Positions 48,931 to 60,101 of a stretch of 64,000 nucleotides of DNA are shown piece by piece. Each line of letters starts with the position of its first letter. Position 1 is the stretch's first letter. The notes beneath the pieces were generated by a model that was given only the letters and a program-made list of their open reading frames with translations, was not told where the DNA came from and made no database searches. The DNA comes from Collybia mongolica (taxonomy: Eukaryota; Basidiomycota; Agaricomycetes; Agaricales; Clitocybaceae): NCBI GenBank assembly GCA_013420905.1, contig JAAXNY010000001.1:6448001-6512000 (forward strand), given 5' to 3'. A program made the translations under genes and the position numbers.

Positions 48931-50019
48931 ATGTCCTCTCCCCCTCCTCCAGGATATTACGTCCCTGCCGTCCTTTTCTTCAAAGAAAACGAAGATCTAG
49001 ACATCCCCGCCATCCAGGCACACGTCCTGCGCCTTGCCCAAGTACGATCTTGTTCAATTGAATGTTCGGGGGGATCAGATTACACGAAATTCAACAGGGG
49101 GGGGTTACCGGGATCCTTGTACAGGGATCAAATGGCGAAGCACAACACTTGTACGTTTCTGCTCAATGCGGTTGCACGGGATATCCTATATGACTGAACA
49201 GATCCCACGAGGAGCGGAAAGAAGCAATCCGCCTTACCAGAAAGACCTTAGATGAAAACGGATTCCAAAATACTCTCGTTATTGCAGGTACTGGCGCACA
49301 ATCGACACGCGAGACCAAGAAGCTCTGCGTCGATGCCAAAGAAGCAGGTGCATCGCATGCCCTCGTGCTGACGCCCTCAACATGGCCTCCCCAGATGAGC
49401 GTGGAGAACATCATTCGATTCCATCGTGAAGTAGTCTATCCACCCTCGTCTTATTTATCAAGTTCATTGTTTACGGCAGGTTGCTGACGCCTCGCCTATC
49501 CCAACCATGATATACAACTTCCCTGTTGTGACTGCCGGCCAAGACCTCGACTCCGATCTCATTGCAACACTCGCAGAGCACCCAAACATCGTCGGAACCA
49601 AACTCTCATGTGGAAACATCGGAAAGCTCCACCGTCTCACCACCCGATTCTCCTCCTCTGAATTCGCGGTGTTCGCCGGTCGGACAGACGTGTTCCTCCA
49701 GGGCCTGTTGTCTGGCAGTGCTGGGGTTATTGGAGCTCTTGTCAACATTCTACCGAAATTACACGGAAGGTTATATCAGCTACATGCTGAAGGGAAGCTC
49801 GAGGAGGCGATGGTGCTACAGGGGAAGATGGGCCATGCTGACTGGGCGACCGGTAGGATCGGTGGGATCGGGGGGATCAAGGCAATCGTGTCCAAGAATT
49901 TTGGGTATGGCGGGACGTTTGTTCGAGGACCGCTGAAGGCTGTTGATGCTACATCATTGACGAGTAATAAGTATTACGCCGTCGTAGAAGAGTTGATCGC
50001 CCTGGAGAGGTCGTTATAG
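48931..50019 (+). CDS. DHDPS/NAL-family class I aldolase (2-keto-3-deoxy sugar acid aldolase-like)
   Basis: TIM-barrel lyase of the dihydrodipicolinate synthase superfamily. It starts MSSPPPPGYYVPAVLFFKEN (48931; an in-frame ATG at 48856 is less likely). After an intron come GGVTGILVQGSNGEAQHLSH and ERKEAIRLTRKTL, then TLVIAGTGAQSTRETKK and SHALVLTPSTWPPQMS. An intron follows FHRE. Next are TMIYNFPVVTAG with the proton-relay Tyr, and NIVGTKLSCGNIGKL with the Schiff-base Lys. The C-terminal part has AGVIGALVNILPKL. Fungi make lysine by the alpha-aminoadipate route, so a true DHDPS is unlikely. Members of this fungal branch include 2-keto-3-deoxy-galactonate aldolase (Lga1/GaaC) and 4-hydroxy-2-oxoglutarate aldolase. 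Substrate undecided. Confidence 0.87.
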
Positions 50020-50190
50020 TCGATTAGGGACATTGAATGTATCTGCAACAGGAAAAATAATCTAAGAAGTACACTTGAGTAGGCTAATGATTACAAAGGA
50101 GATAGTTAATTCAACGCAGTACTTGTCCGTGACACAATCTCTATACCTGAACGATATTTCTCTGAGTCCCTTGTTCAAACTAAAAGGAAG

Positions 50191-51796
50191 TCACTCACTG
50201 TCCGTCGCGACCTCGAGGTCACCTGTCATATGGGTTGATAGCCAATTATTATTCGTAGTTATGGAGGTATGCATCGTATTGAATTCAAAGACGGTGGAAA
50301 GGACAGGATCATTTGTCGTCCTGTTGAGAGTCCCCCTTGCCATTGCCTTGACACGATATCGCGGGTATAGACGTCGATCACGGAGGTTTAGCATGAGCCG
50401 CGATATCATGGTTGAAGATATTCTATGGTGGGAAATTAGAAAAGTGGTCCAACGTAGACACAATTTCTGACATGTTAGCAAAGGTCGTTATAAACCCCCG
50501 TTCGTATTCCTGGTGTGCCCGCGTTAGATCGAGATTCCTAGAATTGGGGAGGGTTCCACGCACGGGAGACAACTGTTGGGGCCTCTGTTGAGATACAGAT
50601 ATCGAAAAGTAGGAAAGGATACGTACATGAAAAGTTAGAATATTAGCAAGCCCAGCCGCTGACATTATTCTGTAACAGAAATTAAATGCGAGCAAAAAAA
50701 ACCCTATGTTAATTTTACCCAAAGTAGATGGCACCTAAGGTTACATGAAAACCTTGTATGAATAAAACAAGATGGACTACACATACCATCCCGAAGTAAA
50801 ATATTGATCAATGTGCGGTCTCCTCCCCGGTTGCGCTTCGTGGATTTGTATACGGTCATTACGAAGATGAGGACATCGAAAAGTAGTAGCCCCGTCCATG
50901 CTGCAGCTAGGCCTTGGAGAACCAATTCAATCAATCATAATTTCATCTTCCCTGGAAGAACTACGTACGTTTGGCACTGGAGGGACAACATTGGTAAATG
51001 CTGGGACATTGGGGAGTAACAGAGACTCACTCGGTCGTATTTATCGGTGGCGAGCACCCAACAGCCGGAAATTTTTCCTTGAGGGCATCTCCACGAGAAT
51101 TCGCAACAACGGAATACTGAAAAATCCGGTCAGTGTTTATAATTTGTCAAAGACCTTATACTGACTGTCCCAAATACAATCACAGCCAGACCTGTAGCGC
51201 ATATGAATAGAAGGACCCAAATATTTTGGTCGTAGAGAGCGTATGTGCGCATGATTAGAAGGACTGTTGATATGATAAGGTTTTGTATTGATGAGTTGGT
51301 CAGGATACTCACTACCAACGATTACTTGAATGAATACAGCAAGGTATTGGTGAAACGAGGCAAGCGAGGGACAGCTAAGCTTTGTGTCACTTTTACAGAT
51401 TATTTTAAAAAGAAATACACTGATACGAACATCTGTAGAGATTGTCAAGAAGGGTCACATAGAACAAAATCACGAAAAACGCACGTCAGCAGACTTTCGC
51501 GCATCCCAGTAGTACTGGACCATGACTGGTATATGGCCTAACAGGGTCAAGTAGCGGTTGATGTAGAAGAAGGAAGAGGCCCAAGTGAGTGATCGCGTCG
51601 CCCAGAACCGCTCCATTTCATCAGGCAAAGTTAACGCATAATCGTAATAAAGGATCACTTGGTGAGGGGTGAGGATTCAGTACTCAGTTCCGGTTCTGTC
51701 TTGTTCCATGAATGGTCAAAACTCACCAAAAGCCACAAGGTTGATATAGTTGCTGTGGTTTCTAAGTGAGGTATTATCCAAATTAATCAACAACAT
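50191..51796 (-). CDS. DUF6533-type multi-TM protein
   Basis: Member of the expanded, functionally unknown basidiomycete family with an N-terminal DUF6533. I start at the ATG at 51796 (MLLINLDNTSLRNHSNYINL). An intron joins VAF to VILYYDYALTLPDEMERFW, then SSFFYINRYLTLLGHIPVMV. Further exons give RTYALYDQNIWVLLFICATG, AAWTGLLLFDVLIFVMTVYK, LLRDG|AIYFG, ANILTFHV and finally ISRLMLNLRDRRL, the usual family ending before a polar tail that stops at 50191. About seven membrane spans are expected. Short exons and introns make the intermediate joins approximate. An upstream ATG at 52012 would add an atypical 70-residue leader. No function can be assigned. Confidence 0.75.
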
Positions 51797-52711
51797 CGTT
51801 TCCCACCGACCTGCCTCGAAACGACTTACAACTGAGATTGGATAGAACTGCTTACAACAACGTTCAACATCGACATAAGCTCCCTGTGGGGGATTCGAGG
51901 GTGAGATTAAGAATGTAGGCTCATTGGGTCGAGCAATGGGAAGGTCGAAGGGGTGTGAGAGAGAGAAGGAGACGCGGGCTGGTAAATAGTCTGTCCCAAG
52001 TAGGATGAGCACTAAATGTGGACATCGCGATCGGCAAGTCTGGCTGCCACATGATGCAGAAAACGATCAGATCGAAGATCGTGTCAGGCAAAAAAAATAC
52101 ACTCTATCTCCCAATCAACTAACGATCACCCTCAATGGCTCAACTGTAACGGTGGTATGCTTGACGCAAGTGGTTAGATGTCAGCGCTGTCTATCGCTGT
52201 CACTCCAACCGTCCCATCAACTGTGATGCTTTGTGGACGGCTCTGAAAGACTGTCTGTCTGTCGTTCTTTAGCCGAACTGGATCCGGGTTACGACGTCTT
52301 GCCTTGGCGTACCCATAACACAACGTCAAGAAAACAAGGGCCGTGCTCGTAGCCCAGAATCAGCGGTATCGCAGTTTCAATTTGCATGTCAAAAGCAAAG
52401 TCTATCGCAAAACATGACACCGCGCGGCCTATGGAGATTCACGAACTTGGATCTGGCCTTTTCCAGGAGTGGAAGATAATAGAAGCTGCCCGGAATAGCC
52501 TGGGACGTAGTTTCATCCAGCGTCGTGACAAAGATAGATTTATGATATGGTGAGGCGGTACAGAGAGCTTCGCCGAAGTAAATTGCAGGGTAAGTGGAAA
52601 TATTAGCACACATGGAGCTATGTGTGCCACTGGAGATCACGGCGGGAGGAGCTTTCCCTGATGTATTCTGAACGGACACCACATTCTGGAGCGCTGAAGG
52701 ACAGGAAACAA
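51797..52711. other. Intergenic, no supported gene
   Basis: Contains an unsupported 97-codon minus frame (52389-52682) just past the RAD51D-like stop and a TATA-like TATATATAAAG near 52775. Presumed 3' UTR of the RAD51D-like gene and promoter of the DUF6533 gene. Confidence 0.45.
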
Positions 52712-53903
52712 TCAGCCTAAAGAAAGAAAACTTGATGAGCGTCCTACTGTAGACTTGGATCGGAGGACTTCGGCTATATATAAAGAGCCCCTCTCATCGC
52801 CATCATCACCATGACCGCCTTCGTATCTACAAAGCCATATCATAGCATCAGACATGAACGTAAATGAAGGTCCTAAAGCAGGCTTTCGGTTAGATTGAAA
52901 AGCGGGATTAAGGTTGCTCGGATGCGAAAGCGTCGCGTTGTTGATAACCTAACGAAGAAGGTGAGCTCGAGGGAAGACATAGTCGGCGAACATAGAATGC
53001 GGACAAGTATGGAAAGCATCTGTCTCTGAGCCAGGTCCCTAAGTCGTCGCATAAGCCCGATCATGATCGCATGTCCTTGTGCCGAGACTGCACTCAATAG
53101 GGGACCCAGTAATGGGGTGATAGTATCGACGACGATACATCGAAGTTGATGCCTCTTTGATACATTGAACTACGGTGGAGACAGAATTAGAACGTGCTAG
53201 GGGTGAACTTGATTTCCCTACATCAATGGTGGAGGTAAGATTGTCAAGCAACTCGTGGGCTGCATCAATATCGAAGACTAATGAAACCTGGAGCCTTTCT
53301 AAAGCAGTCGATGCAGTCTAATGTAGCTTTGAATATCAGACTGGGCCACATGTGAGATTTCCGCGACACGACCTCTGAATCAAAGGATCTCAGTAGCTCG
53401 GTAGCCCTTGCAACGGAAAAGTCGCCCGTGGTGTCCATCCAGAGGGCGCTACTTTGAGAATGCTGCGCTAGATGTCGAAGTAGAACGTGCAGCGCCAAAC
53501 CCTGTGTTGAAGCGATAAGGACGACGTATATTAAAGCAATGCCACTCACAGTTTTTCCAGATTGGCTGTCTCCGGAAATTTCATATATACGGCCCCCATT
53601 AAACCCACCCACAATTTCATCAAGTTCCGAAATACCACTTGGAAATCTAGGCGCGGTTTCTTGCTCCTGTTGTGCCTGCTGGAGGAGATCGACACCGGAT
53701 GTCCCAGGTGCGGATGCCAGTTCAGCAACAAGTTCAACATATTTTGTTAATTCATGCAGGGATACCGTTCCGGATGGCAAGCGGCCAAAAATATCGATTA
53801 CTGGTGACGAGAACAACAAATCTGCATCGGTCCTGATTCCACATTTCTCAAAACATGCAACCAACTCGGCAGTAAGGGGCGGAACACAAGCAGCGAGTCG
53901 CAT
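52712..53903 (-). CDS. RAD51D-like RecA-family recombination ATPase
   Basis: RAD51 paralogue with a role in homologous recombination. The start MRLAACVPPLTAELVACFEK at 53903 resembles the RAD51D N-terminus (LCPGLTEEMI-like). Next are FPSGISELDEIVGGFNGGRI and Walker A GDSQSGKT, followed by an intron, then GLALHVLLRHLAQHSQ and LWMDTTGDFSVARATELLRS. An intron ending CATTAG leads to TASTALERLQVSLVFDIDAA. A further intron joins to LRCIVVDTITPLLGPLLSAV, with a Walker B-like strand, then HAIMIGLMRRLRDLAQR. The last exon reads VINNATLSHPSN, NRKPALGPSFTFMSD and EVLRSKSTVGRSS, with a stop at 52712-52714. The arrangement fits RAD51D better than RAD51 or DMC1. Exon joins are inferred. Confidence 0.75.
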
Positions 53904-54026
53904 CTCGACTGTACTCAGACCGGACGACTTGGGGCTATGAAAGAATCGTAGTCGGAGGGAACTGAAAAACCTTTGTGTTCGGGATATAAAGTGGCTGTGG
54001 CGATTGTTGGTCTTTCGCCACCAAGG

Positions 54027-54525
54027 TCAACAAAACGGGCGAGAACCGCGTGACGTAAGCACACCAACCCCTTGCTCTTCCCCAACATCATAAGCACATA
54101 CAATTCGACATGGTGAGCGCTCAAGGATATCTTGGATTGAGAAACTCAACGTAGTAATATAGGGAGGAGGAGGCAGATATCCATACCCAAAAGCCGTCTG
54201 GTCGCCAGCAGGTCCGCGTCATTGAATTTAGAAGGGAGGTTGGCTAAATATTTATTCAGGTGGTTGGTGGACACGGCCATCGAACTGGAAGTCGAATACT
54301 GCAATCGCATTTGCAGGAATTCTGGGTGTAACCTATGCCGTTTGGAGTGTCAGTGCAGAAAAAGAGGTGTGTGGAAAGTCTTTGTCAACACCAAAATACT
54401 TACACTATTTTCTGTCGGGCTATAGCGGAGGATCGTTCAACCATATCGGCGTATTCCTTCAATGATGGTACGCAATATCCACAGTCTACTGCTCGTTTTT
54501 GAACTTTCGATATCCCTAGTGGGCT
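54027..54525 (-). CDS. Unidentified spliced gene, 5' end unresolved
   Basis: Three exons join in frame on the minus strand. The first (about 54525-54404) reads AVDCGYCVPSLKEYADMVER, SSAIARQKI. After an intron at 54333-54403 comes LHPEFLQMRLQYS and NKYLANLPSKFNDADLLATR. After an intron at 54131-54186 comes LDILERSPCRIVCAYDVGEE and VLTSRGSRPF, ending at TGA 54027-54029. Both introns have GT-AG ends and the joined product reads like a soluble globular protein of at least 130 residues. I do not recognise the family. The 5' exon was not found between here and the Copia insertion at 55096, so the gene may begin further upstream or be interrupted. The stop lies 123 bp before the RAD51D-like start on the same strand. 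Confidence 0.45.
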
Positions 54526-54529
54526 AAGG

Positions 54530-55095
54530 AGTATCAAGACGTAAAAGAAGAGTAATACCAATGATAGACATGAAAAATACTTCTAAAAGTTACATCATCC
54601 CCCAACTTCTACATAGACGTGCTACTCTTCATGACTCCCACGCTCCTTCCCTCCCAGCCACTTGCCTAGTGGCACCTTATTCGTTGTTGATTCACGTTAA
54701 TGCGTCAGCGGCGCTATGTCACTAATCCCTCAAAATGCAGCGCAAGGCTCAGTCGACTGGTAGGAATGACCTGCGGCATGCGGATTTTAGCCTGAGGCAA
54801 GCCTCACCATTACAGCGGCGCATTCATCGTCGGTGCAAGAGAGGAGACCTTGAATGAGTTCTTATACCCTGCGGCAGATGCACTGGCCAGCAATTTAACA
54901 GCAGAATGAAAATGAAGGCGTGTCGTCGCGGTCCTATGAATCAAATAAATCATTGCGCGTCGCCCCAAAACAGGTGAACTCACGTCAAGCAGATCATTTA
55001 CTTTTTGAATCAAAGTATACTCTACCAAAACTGGATTTCACTTTCCGGAGTTTACTTCAATCTATTGAGCTCGGAAGTTAATCTGGACGTTTTTC
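54530..55095. other. Left flank of the Copia insertion
   Basis: No supported gene. A 72-codon minus frame at 54810-55028 contains RTATTRLHFHSAVKLLASAS but lacks an ATG and has an intron-like GTGAGT...ATAG inside it. The segment could hold 5' exons of the unidentified gene to the left. Confidence 0.35.
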
Positions 55096-55251
55096 TGTTG
55101 GGATACAAGCCTCACACGGTCAGCCATAGATATATTATTAGTACAAGACATGGCATGTACAAGTATATAAGCACCAAGAGTGTGTATGAGACAATAATCA
55201 ATAGCTCTCTCTTACCACCATTGCACATTCTCCCTATCTCCAATCTTTATA
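55096..55251 (+). repeat. 5' LTR of Copia element
   Basis: Begins TGTTGGGATACAAGCC and ends CCAATCTTTATA. Matches 59673-59828 with four transitions in 156 positions. Contains TATATAAG at 55164-55171, the likely promoter TATA box. Confidence 0.95.
55164..55171 (+). promoter_or_regulatory. LTR TATA box
   Basis: TATATAAG inside the 5' LTR, conserved in the 3' LTR; expected position for Pol II initiation of the element transcript. Confidence 0.5.
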
Positions 55252-55263
55252 GGTTATGGGCCC
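55252..55263 (+). other. Primer-binding site, half initiator-tRNA type
   Basis: GGTTATGGGCCC directly abuts the 5' LTR. Its complement GGGCCCATAACC equals the anticodon stem-loop of eukaryotic initiator tRNA-Met, not the tRNA 3' end. Drosophila copia and yeast Ty5 are known to prime from this cleaved half tRNA. Confidence 0.7.
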
Positions 55264-55397
55264 TAGACCTGTATCTTATTGAAGAAGTACTGCACATCAA
55301 AGCTTATACTTGATTCTCCTCCACTTTACATCTCCCTTCCTGACAATGTTATCAGCCCCTATACATTACCTCCTATTCACCTACACATTGCTTTAAC

Positions 55398-58300
55398 ATG
55401 TCCAACACCCAGCCTGCACCAAATACTGAACAATCAGGCGACAACGAACATGCTAGCCTATTCAGTGAATTCCCTTCTATCATGCAAGTCAATACGAAAC
55501 TAGCAACATCAATTTTGAAGCTAAGCGAACCTCTCGATGCCAAAAACTGGATTGCTTGGCACAAGTGCATGAAGCGTGTCTTATGGATGTGCAAAGTTGA
55601 AGGGTATGTGAATGGGAATATTATCAAACCTGGTGAAGAACCCAGTGCTGAGAATTGGACTTACAACAATAACTATGCCCAAGTTCTCATCACCACAAAC
55701 ATATCCACATCTGAAATGATGCATGTCTCAAGATGCGACACCTCAAAAGCCATGTGGGATAGTCTCAAACAGGTACATGATTCCAAAGGACATCAGACCA
55801 TTGTCTCTATCATATGCAGCCTCTTTCAAACATCAGCCAAGGATAATATGAACATCAGTGAACACCTCCAGAAATTAAAGGGGTACTGGGAGCGCATTAA
55901 CCTCCTGGACAACAATGACTTCAAGATATCAGATACCCTCTTCAAGGTCATCATCTTGTTGTCACTCCCACTCTCCTGGGACATGTTCACTGAGTTGTAT
56001 GTTGGAGGCAGAAAAGGGGTTACTGAGCTTGATTCTAAGAAGCTCATGAGCTCTCAGCAGTTCATAGGCATCCTCATAGAGGAATACCATCGACACAAGA
56101 CCAGAGCTTCTATACATAATAATAATGAACAAATTGCAATGAATCAAGCCACACATTTGCAGAAGCTTGCCCACAGGATTGCTCCATCTACATCTACAAA
56201 TGCAAAAGGGAATATGCATTGTAACCATTGTGGATGAGATAATCACAACACCCACAACTGTGCACACCTTGGGAAGTCCAGGTGCAAAATTTGTCATAAA
56301 TTTGGACATTTACCAGACAAGTGTTGGGACAATCCAAAAGGGAAGAAAAAAGTGGATGATAATCTTAAGGGGAAACAGAAGAAGAGATTCCATAAAGAGG
56401 AGGCAAATATAGGAGAAGAAGAAATTACCTTCAGTGTAGACAAAGAGGGACAGCATAGTAACTTCAATTTATATAAGGACTCAGATTTTAATGATGAACA
56501 CATTCTCTATTATGACTGGGTGGCAGACAATGCTACTATCTCACATGTTACAAACCAACATGATGCTTTTACAAGTTACCAACCCTTAAGCAGTACAACT
56601 GTTGCAGGAGTTGGAAATGTTAAAGCAATCACCAAGGGAAGAGGTACAGTTGAATTACAGTCAGAATGTGATGGTCATAAATTCACCTTAGGGCTTGACA
56701 ATGTCCTCTACATACCTAACAACCAAAATAACCTTATTTTGTTGGGATGCTGGGATGCTGCAGGTGGACAATATACTGGTGGAAAGGGAGTACTAGTACT
56801 TATCACAAAGGATGGGAAACACATTGCAAGAGGAATGAAGATACAAAATAATTTATACAAGATGAAATTAATGGTTAGAAAACCAAATGTGACACTCCCA
56901 AAGCAAACCACCAGTAGTCCACAGATGTTTACATCCACAGAACCTGCACAGAGTTGGGAAACTTGGCATAAAAGGTTTGGGCATGTAAGCTATAGCAGAC
57001 TCCAGCAATTACTGGACAAAAATCTAGTTAATGGCTTCACAGTAGATATGTGAACACAGAAGCCTGACTGTATCACATGCACTGAAGCAAAACAACTGTG
57101 GAACCATTCAGAAAAGCATCAAGTAGAAAGACTCAGCCAGGCAAATTTACACATATGGACCTCTGGGGAAAATACAGAGTCGTCTCTATCAATGGAAATC
57201 AATATTATATTGCCTTTGTTGACAATGCTGGGCAGTACACAACTGTGAACTTTATGAAGTCAAAAACCAAAGCAACACAAAAGGTCAAGGACTATTTAAT
57301 GTACCTGAAGACTCAAGGAAAACCTCCCAAGGCATTACGGATTGATTGGGGCAAGGAATTCTTGAATGAAACCTTAGAATCCTGGGGACGCAAGCAGGGT
57401 ATTGACATTCAAATGACTGCACCATATTCTCCTTCACAAAATGGTGTAGCAGAACAGATGAACTGAACTCTAGTGGAATTAGCACATGCCATGATCAAAG
57501 GACAAGACCTACCTGAATTTTTATGGGAACAGGCTGTCTCTCATGCCACTTATTTGCACAATCAATCCTATACAAAACCACTGGATGTAAAAACACCCTA
57601 TGAAGTATGGTACAAGCCTAAGCCAGATGTGACACACCTTTGCAAATTTGGAGCTCCAGTATGGGTCCTTTTACAAGGCCAAAAGGAAGCTCGCAAACTA
57701 TTACCCAAGTCTAAATGGCAAGCCTATGTTGGGTTCAATGATGGATCAAAATCTGTCCAATACCATAATGCAGAAACGCAAAAAATACTTACCTCATGAA
57801 ATTATCAATTTCTAACCCTTCAAGTAAAGGACACCCTTCCAGAAGAGATTGTGGTCACACCCAATCTGTGTGAAGGGGAGTCCAAGGGGGGCACACAGCC
57901 AATGGGTGCAAAAGGCGATAGCTTGAAAAGAAAGTGAGTAGAGGAGGATGAACCAGTAGATTTGGATGAACCATGGAAAACATGTGGTAAACAATACAAT
58001 TACCATTATTTAATTGACCCATTCCCTGATGAAGAAGAAACTGAAACAGTACAACTCACATCAGCAGAAGAGATATATGCTGCATTCACCAAGACACCAA
58101 TTGGGGGGGACAACCCAAAGAGCCTTTCTGAGGCAAAGCGGTCCCCTGACTGGCCAGAATGGGAGCATGCAGTAAAGATCGAACTAGACCAGCTCCGTGA
58201 TACAGGAACTTGGGAACCAGTCAATAAACCTACAGATACCATTCCAATATCCAATAAATGGGTATTTCTGAAAAAGTTCAGTAAGTCCAGTGATCTCCTC

Positions 58301-59665
58301 AAATACAAAGGAAGATTAGTGGCAAAAGGTTGTGCACAAAGGCCAGGACAAGATTATCTGGAGACCTTCTCACCTGTGGTCCGCTTGGAGACAATACAAG
58401 CTATATTAGCACTAGCTCCAACAATGAATCTCAAAATACAACAAATGGACATCAAGGGGGCGTACCTAAATGGTATATTGAGAGAGAAAGTCTACATGCG
58501 CCAGCCTGAGGGTTATGATGATGGAACAGGCAGGGTCTGCCTACTTATAAAAACGATTTATGGTCTAAAACAATCTGGACGTGAATGGAATAGGCAATTA
58601 GACAAAAAGCTCAAGAAATTTGGATTCAATTGCTTACAATCAGATCCTTGTGCATACATCCAACAGAAAGGAAACGAACTCAAGATCATCATTGTATGGG
58701 TAGATGACCTATTACTCTTTGCATCAACAGACAAACTCATGGATTAGATGAAGAAAGACTTGAGATCTGAGTGGGAAGTAACTGACCTAGGCGAACCATC
58801 CAAGATCATTGGTATAGAGATCACACAGAAGGAAAATTCAATTACTTTAACCTAAGAAAAATACATAGAAGCCATCTTGAAGTGACAGGGAATGGAACAA
58901 GCCAACTCAGTATCCATACCAATGGATCCAAAAGTCAAACTAGAGCCAAACCCCAATGGAATGGAAGGGAATCAAAGTAATTCCTATGCCAAACTCCTTG
59001 GAGAACTTATATTCCTTGCAAATGCAACATGGCCAGATATTGCATATGCTGTGAGCTGATTAGCAGCGTATACTGCAAATACAAGCCTGCAACATATTAG
59101 TGCCTTGAAACAAATTCTCCAGTACATTGCAGGAATGAAAAACTATGGTATAACATATTCAGCAAAACCTTCAACACCTCAGACCAAAGATGCGAACCTA
59201 TTTTTTGGATATGCAGATGCCGCATATGTGAACACAGATGATTATAAGTCCACTTCTGGTTATGTCTTCATTTCAGGGGGAGGTGCTATAACATGGCACT
59301 CAAAGAAGCAAACCACAATTGCCCTATCATCAATGGAAGTGGAATATGTAGCACTCTCAGAAGCTGCACGCGAAATTTGTTGGTTAAGGAGCTTATATGA
59401 AGAACTTGGAATTATTCAACCATCAGCAAGTCTCATCAAAGGCAATAATGATGGTTCGATTGTGATGGCATGCAACCCACAGTTCCACAAATGTGCTAAG
59501 CATATTGCAATGCAATGGCACTGGGTTTGCAATCTGGTGGAAGACAGATTAGTGAATATTGAGAGTTGCCATGATCCAGAGCAAACCACTGATATCTTAA
59601 CCAAAGCACTACCACGTCCGAAGCACCAGAAACACTTACAGGAGATGGGGATAGCACCAGTGTGA
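55398..59665 (+). pseudogene. Copia gag-pol polyprotein, decayed
   Basis: Originally one long frame. It reads MSNTQPAPNTEQSGDNEH at 55398 and continues in one frame to about 57085, shifts once, then stays in a second frame to 59665. Domains: gag with a first CCHC knuckle (56217) interrupted by a stop and an intact second one (CKICHKFGHLPDKC); protease near 56520 with DNA in place of the usual DSG/DSA; integrase with H-H-C-C (WHKRFGH...CITC) and DDE residues in HMDLWG, RIDWGKEF and VAEQMN; reverse transcriptase with QMDIKGAYLNG and WVDDLL; RNase H with GYADAAY and SSMEVEYVALSEAA. Stops at 56235, 57051, 57464, 57797, 57935, 58745, 58853, 58883 and 59057. It cannot make a functional polyprotein. 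Confidence 0.93.
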
Positions 59666-59672
59666 AGGGGAG
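59664..59672 (+). other. Polypurine tract
   Basis: GAAGGGGAG immediately before the 3' LTR, the plus-strand primer of reverse transcription. Confidence 0.75.
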
Positions 59673-59828
59673 TGTTGGGATACAAGCCTCACACAGTCAG
59701 CCATAGATATATTATTAGTACAAGACATGGCATGTACAAGTATATAAGCACCAAGAGTGCATATGAGACAATAATCAATAGCTCTCTCTTACCACCATCG
59801 CACATTCTCCCTATCTCCAATCTTTATA
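59673..59828 (+). repeat. 3' LTR of Copia element
   Basis: 156 bp, same ends as the 5' LTR; followed by the target duplication TTTTC at 59829-59833. Confidence 0.95.
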
Positions 59829-60020
59829 TTTTCTACTGTCAAAGTTCTGCCTACAGCAACTCAAAGGCACAACTATTACAGTACTTACCATTCAAAGAGA
59901 TTAGCTATGTATAGAATCGGGGATATTCATTGTCAGATATGGGTATGTGCTCTGTTATGTAAGAATTTTGAAATCTAAAGTATTCTACTTTATTAGCTTG
60001 TACAAAATCAACATTCATAA

Positions 60021-60101
60021 GCATTAATGGGGTAGTGGTAACCTGGGTCGTTGCCACTTGCGCGGTTCGACCCGCCGGGGGTTCGATTCCCTCTTAATGC
60101 A
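60021..60101 (+). tRNA. tRNA-Gly(GCC) with a short intron
   Basis: Perfect seven-base acceptor stem GCATTAA/TTAATGC (60021-60027 with 60094-60100). The D arm contains an A-box-like TGGGGTAGTGG; the T arm GGGGG-TTCGATT-CCCTC contains the B box GGTTCGATTCC. Stem GGTCG (60046-60050) pairs with CGACC (60068-60072). Between them is a loop with T-T-GCC-A followed by about 10 extra nucleotides, which fits an intron just 3' of the anticodon at the canonical 37/38 position. The GCATTAA start and GCC anticodon are typical for eukaryotic glycine tRNA. The discriminator would be A at 60101. Confidence 0.88.

Larger units (their letters stand above)
55096..59828 (+). mobile_element. Ty1/Copia LTR retrotransposon, structurally complete, coding region decayed
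   Basis: 4733 bp bounded by two 156-bp LTRs and a 5-bp target duplication TTTTC (55091-55095 and 59829-59833). Internal order is gag with two CCHC knuckles, protease, integrase, reverse transcriptase, RNase H, which is the Copia order. The LTRs differ at four positions, all transitions. PBS and polypurine tract are present. Nine in-frame stops and one frameshift make it non-autonomous now. Confidence 0.95.

Noticed and set aside
52389..52682. 97-codon minus frame after the RAD51D-like stop
   Set aside because: No motif, no clear splice link to the upstream gene; probably 3' UTR.
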